A stretch of DNA of 64,000 bases from Protonemura montana (GCA_947568835.1 OX387605.1:8188418-8252417); one strand, 5' to 3'; positions 49,843-64,000 are shown, counted from the first letter of the stretch. Notes: generated from the sequence alone by a model not told the origin. Made by a program: numbers and translations.

Positions 49843-52800
49843 AGTTTTGTTTTTAAATATAGATGTGTGGTTAAGTACCAAACATAACCTTACCTAGCGA
49901 AGAAAATACGACTATCGTTCTACATCTTCCCGTTTTATTCGCTCTCTTAAAGTGGTTCATCGCTATTAAAGAAAGTTCGATTTATAAAACCATTCGTCTC
50001 GATACGTTCATCAACCACCTTGACGCTATTTGCCCGGCGGTTACCTGTGAAACACACAGGCTGTTATCAAACATTTTATCAAACGCTACGTAATCCACGT
50101 CAAAGACTGGAATTTCCAACAACTTTTCCTCTCGAGGGCATTTGGCCGTCGGCCTGATTGTTGCAACAAACCTGTTCGCGATCTATCACGGAAAACCTCC
50201 TATGTACGTGCACACGCATAGGTGCACAACACATGCATTTAGCAATCCCATTAATTTTCACTTGTGCACCAAGCCCGACGATTGATCGGCCGTTTTATCA
50301 CTAATTCAACTGCAAATTCATAAAATCCTTGCGATTATGAACGCTGCCGCGCAACAGGCCTAATGATTCCGACCTCGTGACCCGATGCAGCGTTTCGCGT
50401 GCGTGTTCACCGAATCGGCTGAGTGCATCAGCATTCACGTGCAGCAGTCGATCGCTGGACGATGTGAAAAAAAATTTGGTACGCTAATCATTGCTTATTT
50501 AAATCACACTGCAAGTTGGCGTTCTGGGTCACAGTCTATGCGTGATGCAGTCTTGTCATTAAATGCAAGCGTCACTAATGTATGGAAACTTAGGGTGCAT
50601 ACCTTAATGCATAATGGCATGCGTTTTATTATCAGCAATATAACCTGGATTTCACACGAATTGTATACATTAAAATCTCATGTGTACAACAATGAAAATC
50701 CTACAACGTTCATTATGGAATTTGCAAAATTGTAATTTTACACAAGCTACGACTTATGCAGTAATGCCACGCTACAAAAATGTTGTCTATGAATAAAAGG
50801 TAGCTATAATGGCAATCTTGAAAGAATAAATGAGGAGATGTTATCGACCTTATCCAATCACAGTGCACAGACCCAATTCGCGTTGTCTCTTACAAAACGC
50901 TTGAATGTGGTTGAATGTGATTGCACGTCTCGTTACTCGCTTATTGAGTGTGCTAACAAAGAATCGTATCGCGAGGCAGTGGCAATAATCACAGCTTATA
51001 TTGTCTTCGGTCTCTAGACTCACGAGCTAGATTTTCCAGCTAACGAGGAAAATGCGTTCTGTGTGCAGCGGAGAGAAAAGTTAAGATTTAGTTTGCGCGA
51101 CTCGATTCGTTCTCATTTCATCGACTGCTGTGGCCCGTGAAAATCAGGACGAGTGTGCCGAGTGCAGAACTGTTTTGTGAATGCTGGAACGTATTTGGAA
51201 GAGAAGGGGGAGCTATTGTTGGCTTCAATTTTACCCAGCAAGTTTTAAAACTGGATAAAATTCCTTTAATTAACGAAAATGACTAATTAGTTTCCGAAAA
51301 TCGCTCTCAACGCAACTAGAACTCCATGTGCAATTAATAAAGGTATGTGATTTGATGTTTAATTATTTGATTGTTAGGTCGATCTTTTTTCAAAAGAGGG
51401 GTCTTCGTGAGTGTCTGTTAGGAATCATTGCCCGACCAGAACGAAGTCCTACCTTGAACTTCGTCAGGAAGTCAAAACAATTCTCAAGAATTACAGAATA
51501 CAAGAAAAGTTGTGATGATCACGCTAGCACATAACAAATTGCACGTTTAGAGGCGAGAGATACCTCTACTAGCTTAGAATAATCCATGGTAAGATTTACA
51601 AGTAGTTGCTTTAAGCAGTTATTGAATTAAGAATCCGTCCCTTCATGAAATTTTGCCTGGGATCAATGATGCTAATAAGGAGATAAATTCTCAGTTCTCC
51701 GCAATTTCTTTTCCAGTAATTTTCCCATTGGACGGACCATAAAAAAGTACGAGCGTTTTTTTTTTCAAATGAAAATTTGTCGCGTTAAAAAAAGGGCGTC
51801 ACTAAAGTTTAATAATTTCATTAATTTTCGCTCAACAGGTAGAGAATATTAACGAAGCGAACTTTATTGAAACATGCCGTCAAATTAACCACGTCTGCCT
51901 CCCTCCCCAATTCACAAGCCGCCACGACCAAATTACCAGCCATTCCCTGTCAATGTATAAAGGTAGAAACCATCGCACTTTTTCTCTCCCGATCGATCAC
52001 GAATGATTTCCAAAGGAGTGCTAATAGACCACAGAACTCGCCAAACTTTTCGCCGCAAGGTGCAGAATTAAAAGGATTTTGATGGAGCAAACTTGGATTT
52101 TTGGAATGCGAGGTAATTGGACGACGCGGGTTCCCGTGACGATTGCACTGTGCGTGTTGATACGGCCACAGGTTCGGGAACCAAAGCGGGAACGACGCGA
52201 GGGAAGCAAATCCCGATATGCGGCTTTCAACAGAGCTCACCAATTACCAGTTAATTGGATTGTTATACGGACATGAATAGTTGCTCTGCACTCTGCAAGC
52301 TGCATTTGGTCCACCTATATCGACACAATTTGTTTGTGGCGTTGCTACGGCCGTGTGCACCTAACCCTGGGGCCCACGTCCGCTGGCAACATATCAAAAA
52401 TATTCTGAGGTAGTCTGACCCCAAATCAAATTGGAACACCTCTTACTTAAAACTACCGGGATTGTAAAATGTCTGGGTTGAAAACGAAATGTCTCTTCTC
52501 TGATTTTTCAACCCTATTTTGAATTAAGCTTAGGACGGAAATCTCAAACTGTTGAAACACAGCTATTAATAGTGATGTAAGATAGTAATGCTGGTCCCAG
52601 TACTGACAATGGTTATCTTGGAGTAGACCGCCATGAAAACACGCAATTTTCTGTATTGTTACTTTGATAACAGCTCTTAGCCGATAATTCCCGGTTATTG
52701 ATGGCTATTAAAAAGCCACTGTTTTTGCCGGTCTGCTTTGCAAAAATGTGGGTGGAAAGCTGTTTTTTTTAGGTGCATTGTCCCACCTGCCGTGATCATC

Positions 52801-55800
52801 TGCGCAAGCTCCTGCCTCGCACGAAAGTGTCGGGTAGACCCCGCGCCGATTAAGCCGTGTTCTTCGGTTTTCACCGAGATTTTCAATCGAGATTACATCC
52901 CTGGTTACGTTTTATGGGATCTTGTTTTAGCCTAGAGCCAACTCGGGAAGACGAGGGGCAAAAAAAAAACAAGAGAAGAATCGCGTTTTGGGTTTAATAC
53001 GTATAGCGCTATCTCTTAAATCTAAAAAGAAAGCGTGGAGTCGTCGAGATTGAAAGACGAAAGTCAACTATCTTGCTTTTACCCCCTTATATATAGTATA
53101 TATAACTAAGTCAGCAGGATGTAATCAAATCGCTTGTAAGAAACTATAAGAAATACAAACAGGCCCCGAATAAAAGTGTGCCCTAAGCAAATTAAACCTG
53201 CTTCTGTATTTGCCGTCGTCCAGTTCTTTCCAAGTGGATTCCACTCATCGGAGTTTATTTTGCCAGTCTCTCAGGGAATTACATTTTACAGAAGATTGCA
53301 GTTATTTTCCTGCCATTCGCGGAAAATCAACAATTTATATCCTTGTCAAGACAAAGGACGAGAAAAAATCTACAGACCGCTCTCTAATTAACTTTTCCTC
53401 TCTCCAGCTGGAGAAAATTTGCACTTTCATTTGCAATGGAAACAAATTTCTGAAAAGAAAGCCGTGAGACGGGTTTCCTCGTAGAGTGCCGCAGGTCTCT
53501 GGCAGGTACATGGCAGGTCACTCACAGGTTGTACATGACAGCGGGCAATGTTAGAGGACGCCGTCGTTGCAGCCCGAGCCTAGGGCGCTGCTCAGCCGGG
53601 CAAGCAGCTATCAGAATGCGCACGCGCACGACCCTAATGAGCTTTTCTCGACAAGCTTTAACTGAAAGCTAGAGTTATTATCATTTTCCACTAACAAGCA
53701 CAGCTAATAGTCTCGTCTCGTGAAATTAACAGTCATAACAAGTAGTTATTTTCACGTGAAGAGATTTCGAAATCCGTTGCTTGGGTCTGAATGGTCAAAT
53801 TCACTGAATCCTCCAAAATGTAAGGTTCTACCTTTGACACTTTGTTACATTGTTTACACGATTTTCAGTAAAACTACTTTGCTCTGCTATTTGCTCTGCC
53901 CACGCATATCTCTTGTAAGCTTTGAGGATGCGAGACTCGTCGCTCAACTAATGGTGCCCCTCTAAATCATGGCTTGCCACCAGGAGTTCCCGTAGGATCG
54001 GACGTTCTCAAAAAACACTCCCGATCTCCGCGACCTTCACACTGACCAACGAGGCGCAAGCCAAGGGGAACCTTCCTGCGTTTTAACATAAAATTCGCTA
54101 GGGAAATTTCTCTCTGCCTCCGATTTGAACAGTTTACAAAGCAATTTGCGTCTCTCAAGTTTTCGGTAAAAACTTGCTATTTTCAAAGAAATGCATTAGT
54201 TATTGTAGAATTCTGAGATGAGTTATTTCCAAGCTTCAACGCTGTGGTGCTTCTACGCTCCACACTCTCTGTCCATGTCAGCTGGTCATTAATACGACTG
54301 GGGGATAAAAAGCAGAGTCAGAGAAAGCTATTGGCAATATCCCGGCATGTCCGCGAGTGTACTCTCCCGAAACTAGGACGAACCGAGCAAGCTGAAGGGT
54401 GGCAAGATGATAATATTCAATTTTCTTCGTGAAAATAGCTTCTATTCTTGAGACCGGCGAGGTGCAAGGTGCCGATGTGGGGGCGGGATGGGGAGAGGGG
54501 AAGGGGTAATAGGGTGGGCGATGGATGTCCCATCGAGCGCGCGAGGGCTCAGCGAGAATCTAGCGGCCGATCTTCAGTCACCATTATTCATTATTCATCA
54601 ACTTCAACACTTGCGCGGCTGGCGATACATCTTTGTGACAGTTTTAAAACACAGCAACCACACACACACACATACACACGGGTTAAACAGTAAACCGCGT
54701 GCGAATCGCGGCAATGTTTTATTTATTATTGTCATTATTTATATATTCAAATTTGCTCGTAATTCTTTTATTGGTTTCCTCGTATTTCTCTCTACGTTCG
54801 CTGGTCACAAATCATAAAATTACTCGGATGGAAAATAAGAAAATTTAGTCCGGAAGAGATAGCCAATTCGCTTCGCGTATATATGAAATCTTGAATGTAA
54901 AAGGTCTATTTCTGTCCTCGTTCCACAGGTTGACTTCTTAAGCTGTCAGGCTTACGAGGAATTTATGTAATCCGTTGGTATCGCTTATTTACTATTCTCG
55001 CGAGAAGGCGGCGATGTTGGCAGCGACATTTAGCTTTTCTCGTGACACGTACCGAGAAGAGTTGATCAGGAGTCGGCATAAAGGAATCAGGAGGCCGAAG
55101 TCATCCAGGAGTCGGTCGACTTCAAAACACACGATTCTGGATGCTGCACACTTTGGGCATCCCTTGAAACTCAATCCGATGACACATTTCCATGAATGTA
55201 GTTTTACAAAGATCGGTTATTGCTGTAATCGAATGGAATGTCTGGTGATTTTGAAAATAATCATTTCTAGGAATTTTTCATGAAAGCATTCCGCGTCATG
55301 TCCCAACACGCTTTAACGCTTCCCGTGGAAACGGGATAGTCCTTAAGTTGTACATGCAAAGATATTAGAGTGTAGAGTGACGTTACGGAAATAGGGCTAT
55401 GAGAAAATGCGATGTCTTATGCAAATGTACCCCGACTGGAAACGTGAACGAGAAATCTACCGTCTTAAGTTCCTGAAATTTTTATAATCAACTTTGCAAA
55501 CTGCTTGGTCCCGATGACCCACTCTGCTTGCAGTGCCGAGGTAAGCACGAGAGTATCCACTCTACTTATTACACCCTCTCTACCATCGCCTCAAGTACGT
55601 GGGTAGGGGCACCCTTTCTTTCTCTTCATATGCAGAAAGAGCTTCAGGTAAAATAGGTCAAGACAGAACTACAAATTTAAAGTAGTATAAATAACCAAAC
55701 AGCACGATAGACGCTCGAATTACCGACGTTAGCAAAAATAATAATATATGTGATCGTCAAATCGAAGTAGTCAATTACTTACAATTAGCTTCGTGAAAAG

Positions 55801-56515
55801 TGTTTTGACTTCTGAGAGGGTGTCGTTTCAAAAACTTTGACGTGAGTGCACTAAACACCCCCCTGCCCCAAGCGGAAACGCTTAGCAAGCAGAATTCCGG
55901 TCGATTTTTTTATACGATCTCCGCTCTCGCTTTAGGGCGCTGGAAAACGAGTGTAACGAATCCCGTTTGATATTAGAGCCATACTCGAACCATGCTTCCG
56001 ACGATATACACATCTTTCTGATTTAATGATCTCTTTGTATTTTAAAATTTAATTCGTCTTTTCAATTCTAATGTAAATCTAACTTCTCACAATTACTGGC
56101 GCACGTTGGAAAAAATCTCGCCGGATCCAACTTATAATGGGACAAATCAAAGAAGCGACGAACGAAGCACTCAAGTGTCCTGTTGTATTATTCATCGAGG
56201 CGTAGGTAGATTTTGTTTCCAGGAAAAAATAATGTGTCCTCTCCCTCTCACAGCTTTTTTCGAAAGCGTTGTCGGTCATTTGCATGATTATACACATAAT
56301 GGCGTCATAAAGTCCACTTCAATGGCATTTTCCATAACACTCTTGGCGTTAACAAGCTCAATATTTCGTTTGCCAAAAGAGTTTACCACAAATGTTGTCG
56401 GGAAACAGAGTGTTTAGAAAAAACTTAGCTACTATGAAATCTGAATTTGTCTACAGCAAAGCATGACAGTAAAATATCTTTGTTAAGCGTCGATAGAACG
56501 ATAGGGCGTACGATG

Positions 56516-56595
56516 GCGAATATCACGCCTCGAAGGTTAAGCAAAATTGCTCTGGGTAAGATGTCGAATGAGTGACCATCAAACATGGGACCAAA
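56516..56595 (+). mobile_element. Relic of the 5S-headed SINE, head only
   Basis: ATCACGCCTCGAAGGTTAAG, a GCTCTGGGTAAGATG stretch and TCGAATGAGTGACCATC keep the order and spacing of the 5S A-box and C-box as in the heads at 12798 and 15479. The body is not recognisable. Confidence 0.5.
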
Positions 56596-59500
56596 TTCCT
56601 TCAAAAGAGAGGCCAGAGGGTAAGAAATTAGAGACTTAGATCAGCAGAATTTCCGTCTTCAGGAGTGAAATAGAACTTTTGACTGCAGAAATTTTCGAAA
56701 CGAGAGACTAAAATGATGGCCCTTTGCACTTATAGGACAGGCCTTAAGGTTAGTTATTTATCACCTTCACTTTTAAGCTATTAGCTATCCAATCAGCTAG
56801 AGCAGTAAAACAGTTCATCGCTAAACGCTACAAACAAATCAATAATCAGAGAAACTGTTCAATACTGCATAGCACCCGAGAGCACCCGTTACATCGCCAC
56901 GTCAAAGTTACGTTCCATTCTTTTCGACGAACTACCGACGAGGAGGCGACCGCTGCTTCACTGCTTGCCGGATTAGCGGCGACGAAGCCTCGAGGAAGCA
57001 CCAGGATTAGACGTCGTCCTGCGTCGCGACGCTGCGCCGGCTCAATGACGGGCGACAGCTTTTGTCTATAACGCCTAACGACACCGAAAAAACTTGGCCT
57101 AAAAAGTGGTGGACCAAGCCCCAATCGTGATACTAATACCATGTTAAAAATTGCCGTGGACAGGAATTCCTGACACGTTTATTTCCCACGCTAGAGGGAA
57201 ATGGAAAAATTTGTCGAGCAAAAAATGCCATTGTGCTGTGCATGTGATTATTTTAATGCACGTCGAGAACGACTCGGTCGAAACCTGCGTCAGAGTCATG
57301 GGAACAAGTTTCTGTTTCACAAAACCTGCGTTCGTTTCTGAGCCGCTAAGCAAAGATCACACTCGAGATTAATTAAAAACAGCATAGTTCCTTGTTATTT
57401 ACTTTTCACTGAGCGCATAGGCAGCACATAGCTGCTTGTGTCTCATCAGGACCTCCATTCTGACGAGGGCGGGCAGACCATATTCCTCGAGAGAACGAAG
57501 ACATGTAATTACTATTTTCATAAATCGCTAGCAAATCAGGAGATTCTGTCGACGACAAGAGCGCCTCCTGGGGTTCCCGGGAAACATTGTCAGGACGTCT
57601 CCCATCCACGTCAGCTGTCAGCCACATGCCGGCAGCCAGGCGGACAGTTCCTCGCGAGGAGGCAGAAGGAGGAAAAAAACTTTCAAATAAGCAAATGAAT
57701 ACTTTTCCAAGTATTCCAAGTCATGTCAAAACTCGAAAGCAGGAAAGTTTAAAACTAATTCCAACTGCAATTCATGGCGTGAAAGTGGCTGAATTCAAAG
57801 AGAATAAGAGTTGAGTTTATTGTGAATAATTTCCCGACGGTCTGCGGCAATAACAGAGAGCAAGTTGGCGATAAAACCATGGCTTTGTAGTAAGTTTACC
57901 ATGTACTAGTTCCTACCGACCCTCAGTGCTGCACTGGAAACCATCGCCGTCATTTATTCGCATTATTCGCCAACCTGGGCGGATGATTAATGGAGCCTGC
58001 AGGTTTGGTTCATGCATGAAAAGCACACTTTGCATCGTGGATTTTCTAAGTTACACCGTTACACGAGAAATATTACTCGTTAGTTGCGAGGGGATTAAAA
58101 ATGCATTTCAAACCGCGACTCGTTTTGGTCAATTTCTTGCAGCACCTCAATTTGCCTACAAACCTTCGAGGCTCGTTAATGAATGGTACCTAATTGGTTG
58201 CTGATAAGAGTGTGAAGTAGGTTCACTGCATTGTATGTCTTGCGATAGTAATCCTTTCGTGAAGGCCGACATAATTACGGGATACGTCCAGTAGCAACTT
58301 CCTGTTAAAAAAAAGTGGTAGATCGGCGAGCCATGACCTTGCGTAGCAGTCTTTTACCCTGGATTCTGATTCATTGCGCTCCTGATTACGGTCTCCTGAA
58401 TCCTCGAATGTTCATTCTGCACCATGACCTTTCTACCAATAAAAATTCTCCGCTGACCATGGCTTCTACCAAACGGCGATGCGAAATATTTTTCGTCGCT
58501 TCTTTCATTCGAAATACGAACCAAGCGAGGTTGTTCCTTAAAAGCCGTTTTCCTGTTTGAAGATGTAGACACTTTTAATTGGATAAAAGATTTCTGTAAA
58601 AGAGTCGCATGGCCAATAATGGCACTGTTCAGTCGAGGAAATCGATTGCAATCATCCGTTCAGACGAATTGTGCCCGGTTCCCTTCTCGACAGCTGCACC
58701 ATGGCTTTGTCAAGATAACGATAGAAATTATGTAACAGGTGCACTTTCTTACCGCCAAATTGAAAGAAAATCAAAATTTCCTTACAAATCAGAAAAATAA
58801 TCGTCGCTTGTACCTCAGCTAGGCGAGCCGGGAGTTTCTCTAGGTAGGGCTGATAATTTGTGAAGCAGGCAATTTCAGTGACCCGGGAGATATTCTTTCC
58901 GTCGTCCTTTTCGCTTTTGTGGTCTACGCTGCTGCGAAAGCAATTATAAAGTTGGACGGGGAGAGCGCACGTACTATATATAAGAAGAGTCCGTTGTATG
59001 ATTCGGTTCGAACCTCTCCTAAAGACGCTACTAAATCTCATGGGCCAGCCAAGCCGTGAGGCTGGTTATTTGAAAGATTTTCTTTTTATAAATACACAAT
59101 CGAATTACAGAAAATATGTTTATACAATTTTTATCAAATTTTTGTCAATAGCGTCTCTTCGTTGCTGAAAATAGAATTTCAGAATTCAATTAGTTTGTTT
59201 TTTAAGAGGCATGTCCTGCGCTCCGTCCTCGAGGAACGTGGGAAGGATATTTTGATTGGGAGCGAAAGAGCTCGCCGATTTCGCGAGACGGCTTTAACTC
59301 GATTAGCTCGGATTGACGTTGTAGCTCGTCCTGATTGCACGCAAACAGATCGCGTCTGCGGCGTATCCAGATTCGCAATTCGGAGAAATAACGTTCAGCC
59401 TCGTAAGGATCAAGTCGGGCACGACATTCCGACCGCAGAGAAAGAGATGACATTTCAAGTTCCAATAGATGAGTATATACACTTTCAGTTGGGAGACATA

Positions 59501-60780
59501 CAAGAGTATTTATTTTCGATTCTTCATAAAGTATACACTGAGAGCTTGGAACTGGAGAGGAAATATCGGTATATAAATTGTATTTCATCCGAAAAGTTTT
59601 ACACATGTGACGTTGAGTTACGAGGGTAGCGAAAATATTGTCGAGTGGACGGCGTAGGGAATATACGGAACATATTTTTGCTTGACGGAAATGTCCTGCG
59701 ATCGTGGGGCATGGGAGATGGGAGAAAAGTTACTGTGTCCCTGCTACTTCAATTCTAAACTCTGATGGAGAAGATATACTCCGGAGCTAGATCAACTCTT
59801 GCAAGATATATTCGTGTTCGCTGGTCCACATTTGGTAGAAAAACATGGTATATTTCGAATGACCAGCAAAAAAAAAATCTGGAAACCAGAGCAAAACTTG
59901 CTCGCTGTATGTGAAGTTTTGGTCGGCACTAGAATAAGCTTACAACTTTAATACGTGCCCATTATAAGGTTTCATTATTTCCAGTTTACACATAAATCAA
60001 AAACTTCTTTTCCAGCTGAATGCACGCGCAATAGCAACCACAAAACACACACGCGGAAAAGTTTCGGCTAAGCGGCCCTGAGACCATAATCGCCGACAAA
60101 ATTATCACCTAGCTTTATAATCTTGTCAAAAACGACTCTGGAGGGTTTTCCACCTCAGCCGCGTAAGTGCTTGGCACGCGAAGACCCCGGGCTCATTATT
60201 AAAATTATCATTCAAATAAGTTTACATTATTTCTCGCTACCCCGCACAGTATATACTTAAAAATAATCAACTTGTTACTTTCTGGAGAAAACAACAAACC
60301 GTTTCTCATGTAAATAAATTGTTTATCAAGTGAAATATACTTAACTCATTAGCGTAAGCTGTTTACAATGTGAATATAGTTACAAAAATTGTACCTAGCT
60401 CTCAACCTTGCATTTGTGTAGGTAATGCAGTGGTTATTTTGGGCGTACGGTCACATACGCGCCGTGTATCTACCTATTTCAATGGGTATGCGCCGCGTAC
60501 CCACCTTTTCTTGCACTAGTGTACGTCGATCACTCATTCCAGGAAAAGTTTGGTCTACTCGGCATTTAAATTAAATTCAAGAAACACCTATTATTTTTAT
60601 GTGTTTGTGAAAATTGTTTTTGGAAATGGCATTCAACAAAACGTAGGTATATTCACAGAATTTTATAATTTTGAAAAATAAATGCCAAATACACTAGCTC
60701 ATAATTATGACAATGCAGAGCGATAGCGAGGCTAAGCTTAGCTAAGCTCAGGCAACGCTACACTTTATCAGGCAACGCTT

Positions 60781-60799
60781 CCCCCCCCCCCCCCCCCCC
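60781..60799. repeat. Poly-C run, 19 bases
   Basis: Uninterrupted C run preceded by a repeated GGCAACGCT word at 60752 and 60771. Confidence 0.9.
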
Positions 60800-62977
60800 T
60801 CAAAGAAAACACACACGATACTTACACAAACACACAGTGAATTTACCTTATTTTAATTGAGAGCGTACCAACCTTTTTCATTACAAATTAAACACTGAGG
60901 TAATGTAATAACCGATACCTACGAAGGAGTTTAGGGATGCCTTCTTGTCATGCTCTTTGCTACGGCGACAAAGGGCTGAGGTGCAAAGGGCCTTGGCATT
61001 AGGTGACTTTGACCTAGAGCTAGACTTTGGTTATCGATTCTATCGACCTGATTATTATTTAATTTGGCCTTCGACTTGGTGATCGGAAGTCTTTTGTAAG
61101 TAGTCTCATTCACAAGAAAAAAAAGACACGCCATTGTTTCATAAATCTTCAATTTTCTGCTGATTATGCTACTTTTTATCTCCTACTGCATTTTAATGAG
61201 GGTAGTTGTTAGTGCGAAATACAAACTCTTGTTAGCTCTCTGAAATTGTCACGTAATCAAAAACTAATGACGCCTGGAAATCTTAAATTTGCTTCCCGAC
61301 GTCAGCTACCGTTCCAACTCATTCGGAGCGTCGTGACGTCAGCGCAACGACGCCCTAGCTCCATCTACATGCCTATGTATTATTATTATTATTATTATTA
61401 CGACCCACGACATCGTTTATTAAATAACGCAAAGAGCGACGCTCCAAGGCAAGCTCACACAGCTCTATCGCACAGTCGCGTAATGCAATTGCAGACAAAG
61501 TTCCAAGCTTATAAACGCACTTGAGCGCACAAACTTTGCCTAATGTTTATCGAAGAATCCGCGTTCTGCGATTGGCCCCGGTGGATTCCTCGGCAATTAG
61601 AAGTCAGAGCGCGCTTCGGATTGGCGGGAACTTCTGAGGTGTCTCGCCTCGTAACCTCATGGTACTCCGTCGAAGAGTACGCGATCTCTGTCGCCCGTGT
61701 CTGCCCTCGCATGTGCAGGCTTTTTTTTAATATGCATACGACGACGCGATTGCCGACGACCTTTGCCGCTGAGGCTTCGGCCTCATGAGATTTAATTTCA
61801 TGTTTTAAAAAAGCACAAGCAAATTATTTTTTATCCCTTCGCGCGCGATGACAGAGCGAGATTGTTTTTAATTTCTAAAAAACAAAAAAAATCTTTTCGA
61901 GTTGTTTCGTAGAGATAGCGAGCAAACGAGTTGTCTCGTTGAAAACCCTAAAGGACCTGCGTTTCAATAAAACATCATATCATGCACCAGATTACAGCAG
62001 AAGCACCTGTGAAATTGCCTGATTATCGCACTTTCACTCGCCACCTTTTATGTAGCTTTCGGGGATGCTAGTCGTGTTCTGTCAATAATTCATAGCGGCA
62101 ACCCACCGAACGAACAGATCGGCCGCTGTCACTCTTTGACGGCGATATTGTTCCGAGCAAGAGTGGTTTCCCTGGCCTCGAGGCCCCACGGCAAGGTCCC
62201 AGGCACTCAGCGCGTACCGACCAGACAATAAGCATTCGCGAATAGGTTGCAGTCAATAGAGCTTGTTTCAACATTTCAAACGTCACTTTTCTGCATCCTT
62301 GGCGAAGAAATCTGCATTTTTATTATATACTTGCTGCATGGCACGTCAATACAAGGGTATTCTTTGTAAAAAAAAAGCTCGTTCAAAAAAATTAAAATTT
62401 CCGTTTGACTGATCCCTTGCATGAAATGTTCCCTTCAATTACTGTGAGTGCTTGCTGTGATTTTTTGCGGATATCTTCATGTGTCACAAAACCAACATAC
62501 TTCTACATGAGCTATAACCCAAGTAGATAACGTGTACCTACGCGATATATTCTTTGAAATACTACACCCGTACAAGTGACATACGCTCAGATTTGCCTGG
62601 TGATTGGCGTCCCCGCTTCGCGCGATAACTCCTGTCTGACGCTGGGTCCGGCGACCAAAATGCGGCGCATGATTTATGCATGGTTTGCACCCCGCGACAC
62701 CCTCCATGGGCGCCGTGTTTTTTGTTCGCGCCCTACTAATTGGCGCATCCCGTCGAGCGCCGGGTGGAGAACAATGGGTCCGGGGGGTCGAAACGAGAGG
62801 TAGCCCGTGAATTTCATCAATGGCCCCGTTTTGAAAATGGTGAAACCACCACAAAGCCTGCAAAAGTCGCGAATCGGGTATTGTCCGAGCCGCCAATGCG
62901 TTAAGTGCAAATCGGTTTTATTGTTAGATTAAAAAAATTATTTGCCCAACTTTAACAATGTAAAAATTATGTAGCAA

Positions 62978-62979
<2 letters not shown>

Positions 62980-63009
<30 letters not shown>
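62980..63009. repeat. Poly-T run, 30 bases
   Basis: Uninterrupted T run in noncoding DNA; it could be a retroposon tail on the minus strand, but no element body is recognisable beside it. Confidence 0.9.
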
Positions 63010-63012
<3 letters not shown>

Positions 63013-63907
63013 TTTGGAAGAAGTGCCAAAAAGGTGTTAACTTTAATTAGTTACTCCGCCAGTTAAATTTGAAGTAGTGTACAATCATTCAACACTAAAA
63101 GTAATTACTTAGCCCGGAGTAAATTAAATGCTAAAGAATTAAAATTTAAGCACGCAAAGTAACTTTGCTCGCAATGAGGAAAGCTCACGCGATCCAAGTT
63201 TCATATCCCTAAGTGTGTGCAGAATTCAACGGGTACTTGGGTCGTTGTTGTCCTCTAGGTTAGATAAAAATGTTAAGTGAAGACATATATTAACCAGATA
63301 CGTAGGTATGTTAAGTAGATCACCCGAAGCTGCGGGCATTTTAGTGAACTTCAACGAGTCTCTCTCTCTCTCTCGTTTTGATCGAGGAGCCGAGTTTGCT
63401 CTGCGGGTTGCGTCCAGGGGTTATTGTGGATGTGCCAAGTTAGCTCTGCGGGTTGCGTTTAAGAGTTAATGTTATTATACGTGCCATTCAAGCGGCATTT
63501 CTTTTATATCCTTCTCATGATGTTCTTATCGGCAAATTATTAAACGAGCTTATCGCGATCTTCAGCAAAGCGAATTTTCACGGTTTTTTTACAAAACGTT
63601 TTATATTTTGATATAAATATTGGGTTCCACATGGTCTGCACAATATAATAGTGATACTTCAGTGGATCTCCATAAAGATATGAACGCCGCTTGCCGCTCT
63701 AAAGTTGCATTCTACACGCTATTAAATTATTCTAGTTGATAACCCCTCCAGCAGCTCGCGACTGTGTCTTTTAGCACCACCCAGAAATGGCTCAAAGTGA
63801 GTTTAAAAATCCAAAGCCGAATCATAAATAATCGGCCCGTTTCTGCAGCTCTAATGCGCCGTGAAATTGTATGTCTCCAATAACAACCAGCCTTGTTAGT
63901 CCAGGAC

Positions 63908-63944
63908 AAGGAGGCTGGTAACTCGTTATTTTGTTTTGCTGCCT
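63908..63944. repeat. Dispersed copy of the foldback-arm sequence
   Basis: ACAAGGAGGCTGGTAACTCG followed by a TTATTTTGTTTTGCTG-like stretch parallels the left arm of the inverted repeat at 46430, with several mismatches. A shorter hairpin (CCAGCCTTG against AAGGAGGCTGG) overlaps it from 63882. Confidence 0.45.
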
Positions 63945-64000
63945 TCAAAGGAGGGGACACTCCCTATGCGTTCTGTACTAAATTTTCGCGACAGGGTTAA

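Larger units (their letters stand above)
46510..63907. other. Long noncoding region with simple repeats
   Basis: No protein-coding exon or RNA gene recognised. It holds a CTTTCAGAGG-type tandem near 47188-47221, homopolymer runs, a CA run near 54660-54680, an (ATT)n run near 61378-61402, a CT run near 63358-63374 and a 5S-SINE relic at 56516-56595. The AT-rich patches could include regulatory DNA of the dopamine receptor, but nothing in sequence alone proves it. Confidence 0.35.

Noticed and set aside
53087-53105. Perfect TATATA palindrome
   Set aside because: Low-complexity AT sequence with no element around it.
59000-59016. tRNA B-box-like GGTTCGAACC
   Set aside because: No A-box or acceptor stem around it; a chance palindrome is more likely.
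59162-59629. 155-codon plus-strand frame
   Set aside because: No family pattern, and an almost equally long frame lies on the other strand; chance is likely in this GC range.

Overview
The window is nuclear genomic DNA of an insect. Genes are split by introns with GT-AG borders. One gene is a complete insect-type odorant receptor (7tm_6 family) and another is a ZAD zinc-finger protein, a class expanded in insects and other arthropods. Methuselah-type and Dop1R2-type G-protein coupled receptors are also present. The order of insect cannot be fixed from this sequence. Interspersed repeats are common, chiefly a SINE whose head derives from 5S rRNA.

Layout. 1-5599 (+): a methuselah-like GPCR, 5' end cut by the window edge, seven exons rebuilt with consistent splice phases. 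6247-6719 (+): a decayed duplicate of the first two exons of an odorant receptor. 7097-10534 (+): the intact odorant receptor, seven exons, with a SINE and a LINE fragment in its introns. 11679-13917 (-) and 18924-20840 (+): two divergently transcribed five-exon genes encoding small secreted or membrane proteins that share a CAQRAxC-type motif; they look like paralogues of a family I cannot name. 23761-26061 (+): a four-exon ZAD protein. 37637-38992 (+): the seven-transmembrane block of a Dop1R2 (DAMB/INDR) dopamine receptor on one exon, with a seven-codon upstream ORF whose stop overlaps the start codon. 38993-64000: 25 kb with no recognisable coding sequence, probably a long intron of the dopamine receptor gene, intergenic DNA, or both.

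The genes do not form a pathway. Three unrelated receptor genes (adhesion-like/secretin-type, odorant, aminergic), a nuclear zinc-finger protein and two secreted-type paralogues lie side by side, as is normal for an insect chromosome. The more unusual content is the repeat biology (a complete 5S-headed SINE that explains several truncated copies), the receptor pseudogene caught at an early stage of decay, the uncharacterised paralogue pair, and several splice or translation details.

All exon borders were derived by eye from splice consensus, reading-frame phase and family patterns; there is no transcript evidence and no database search was run.
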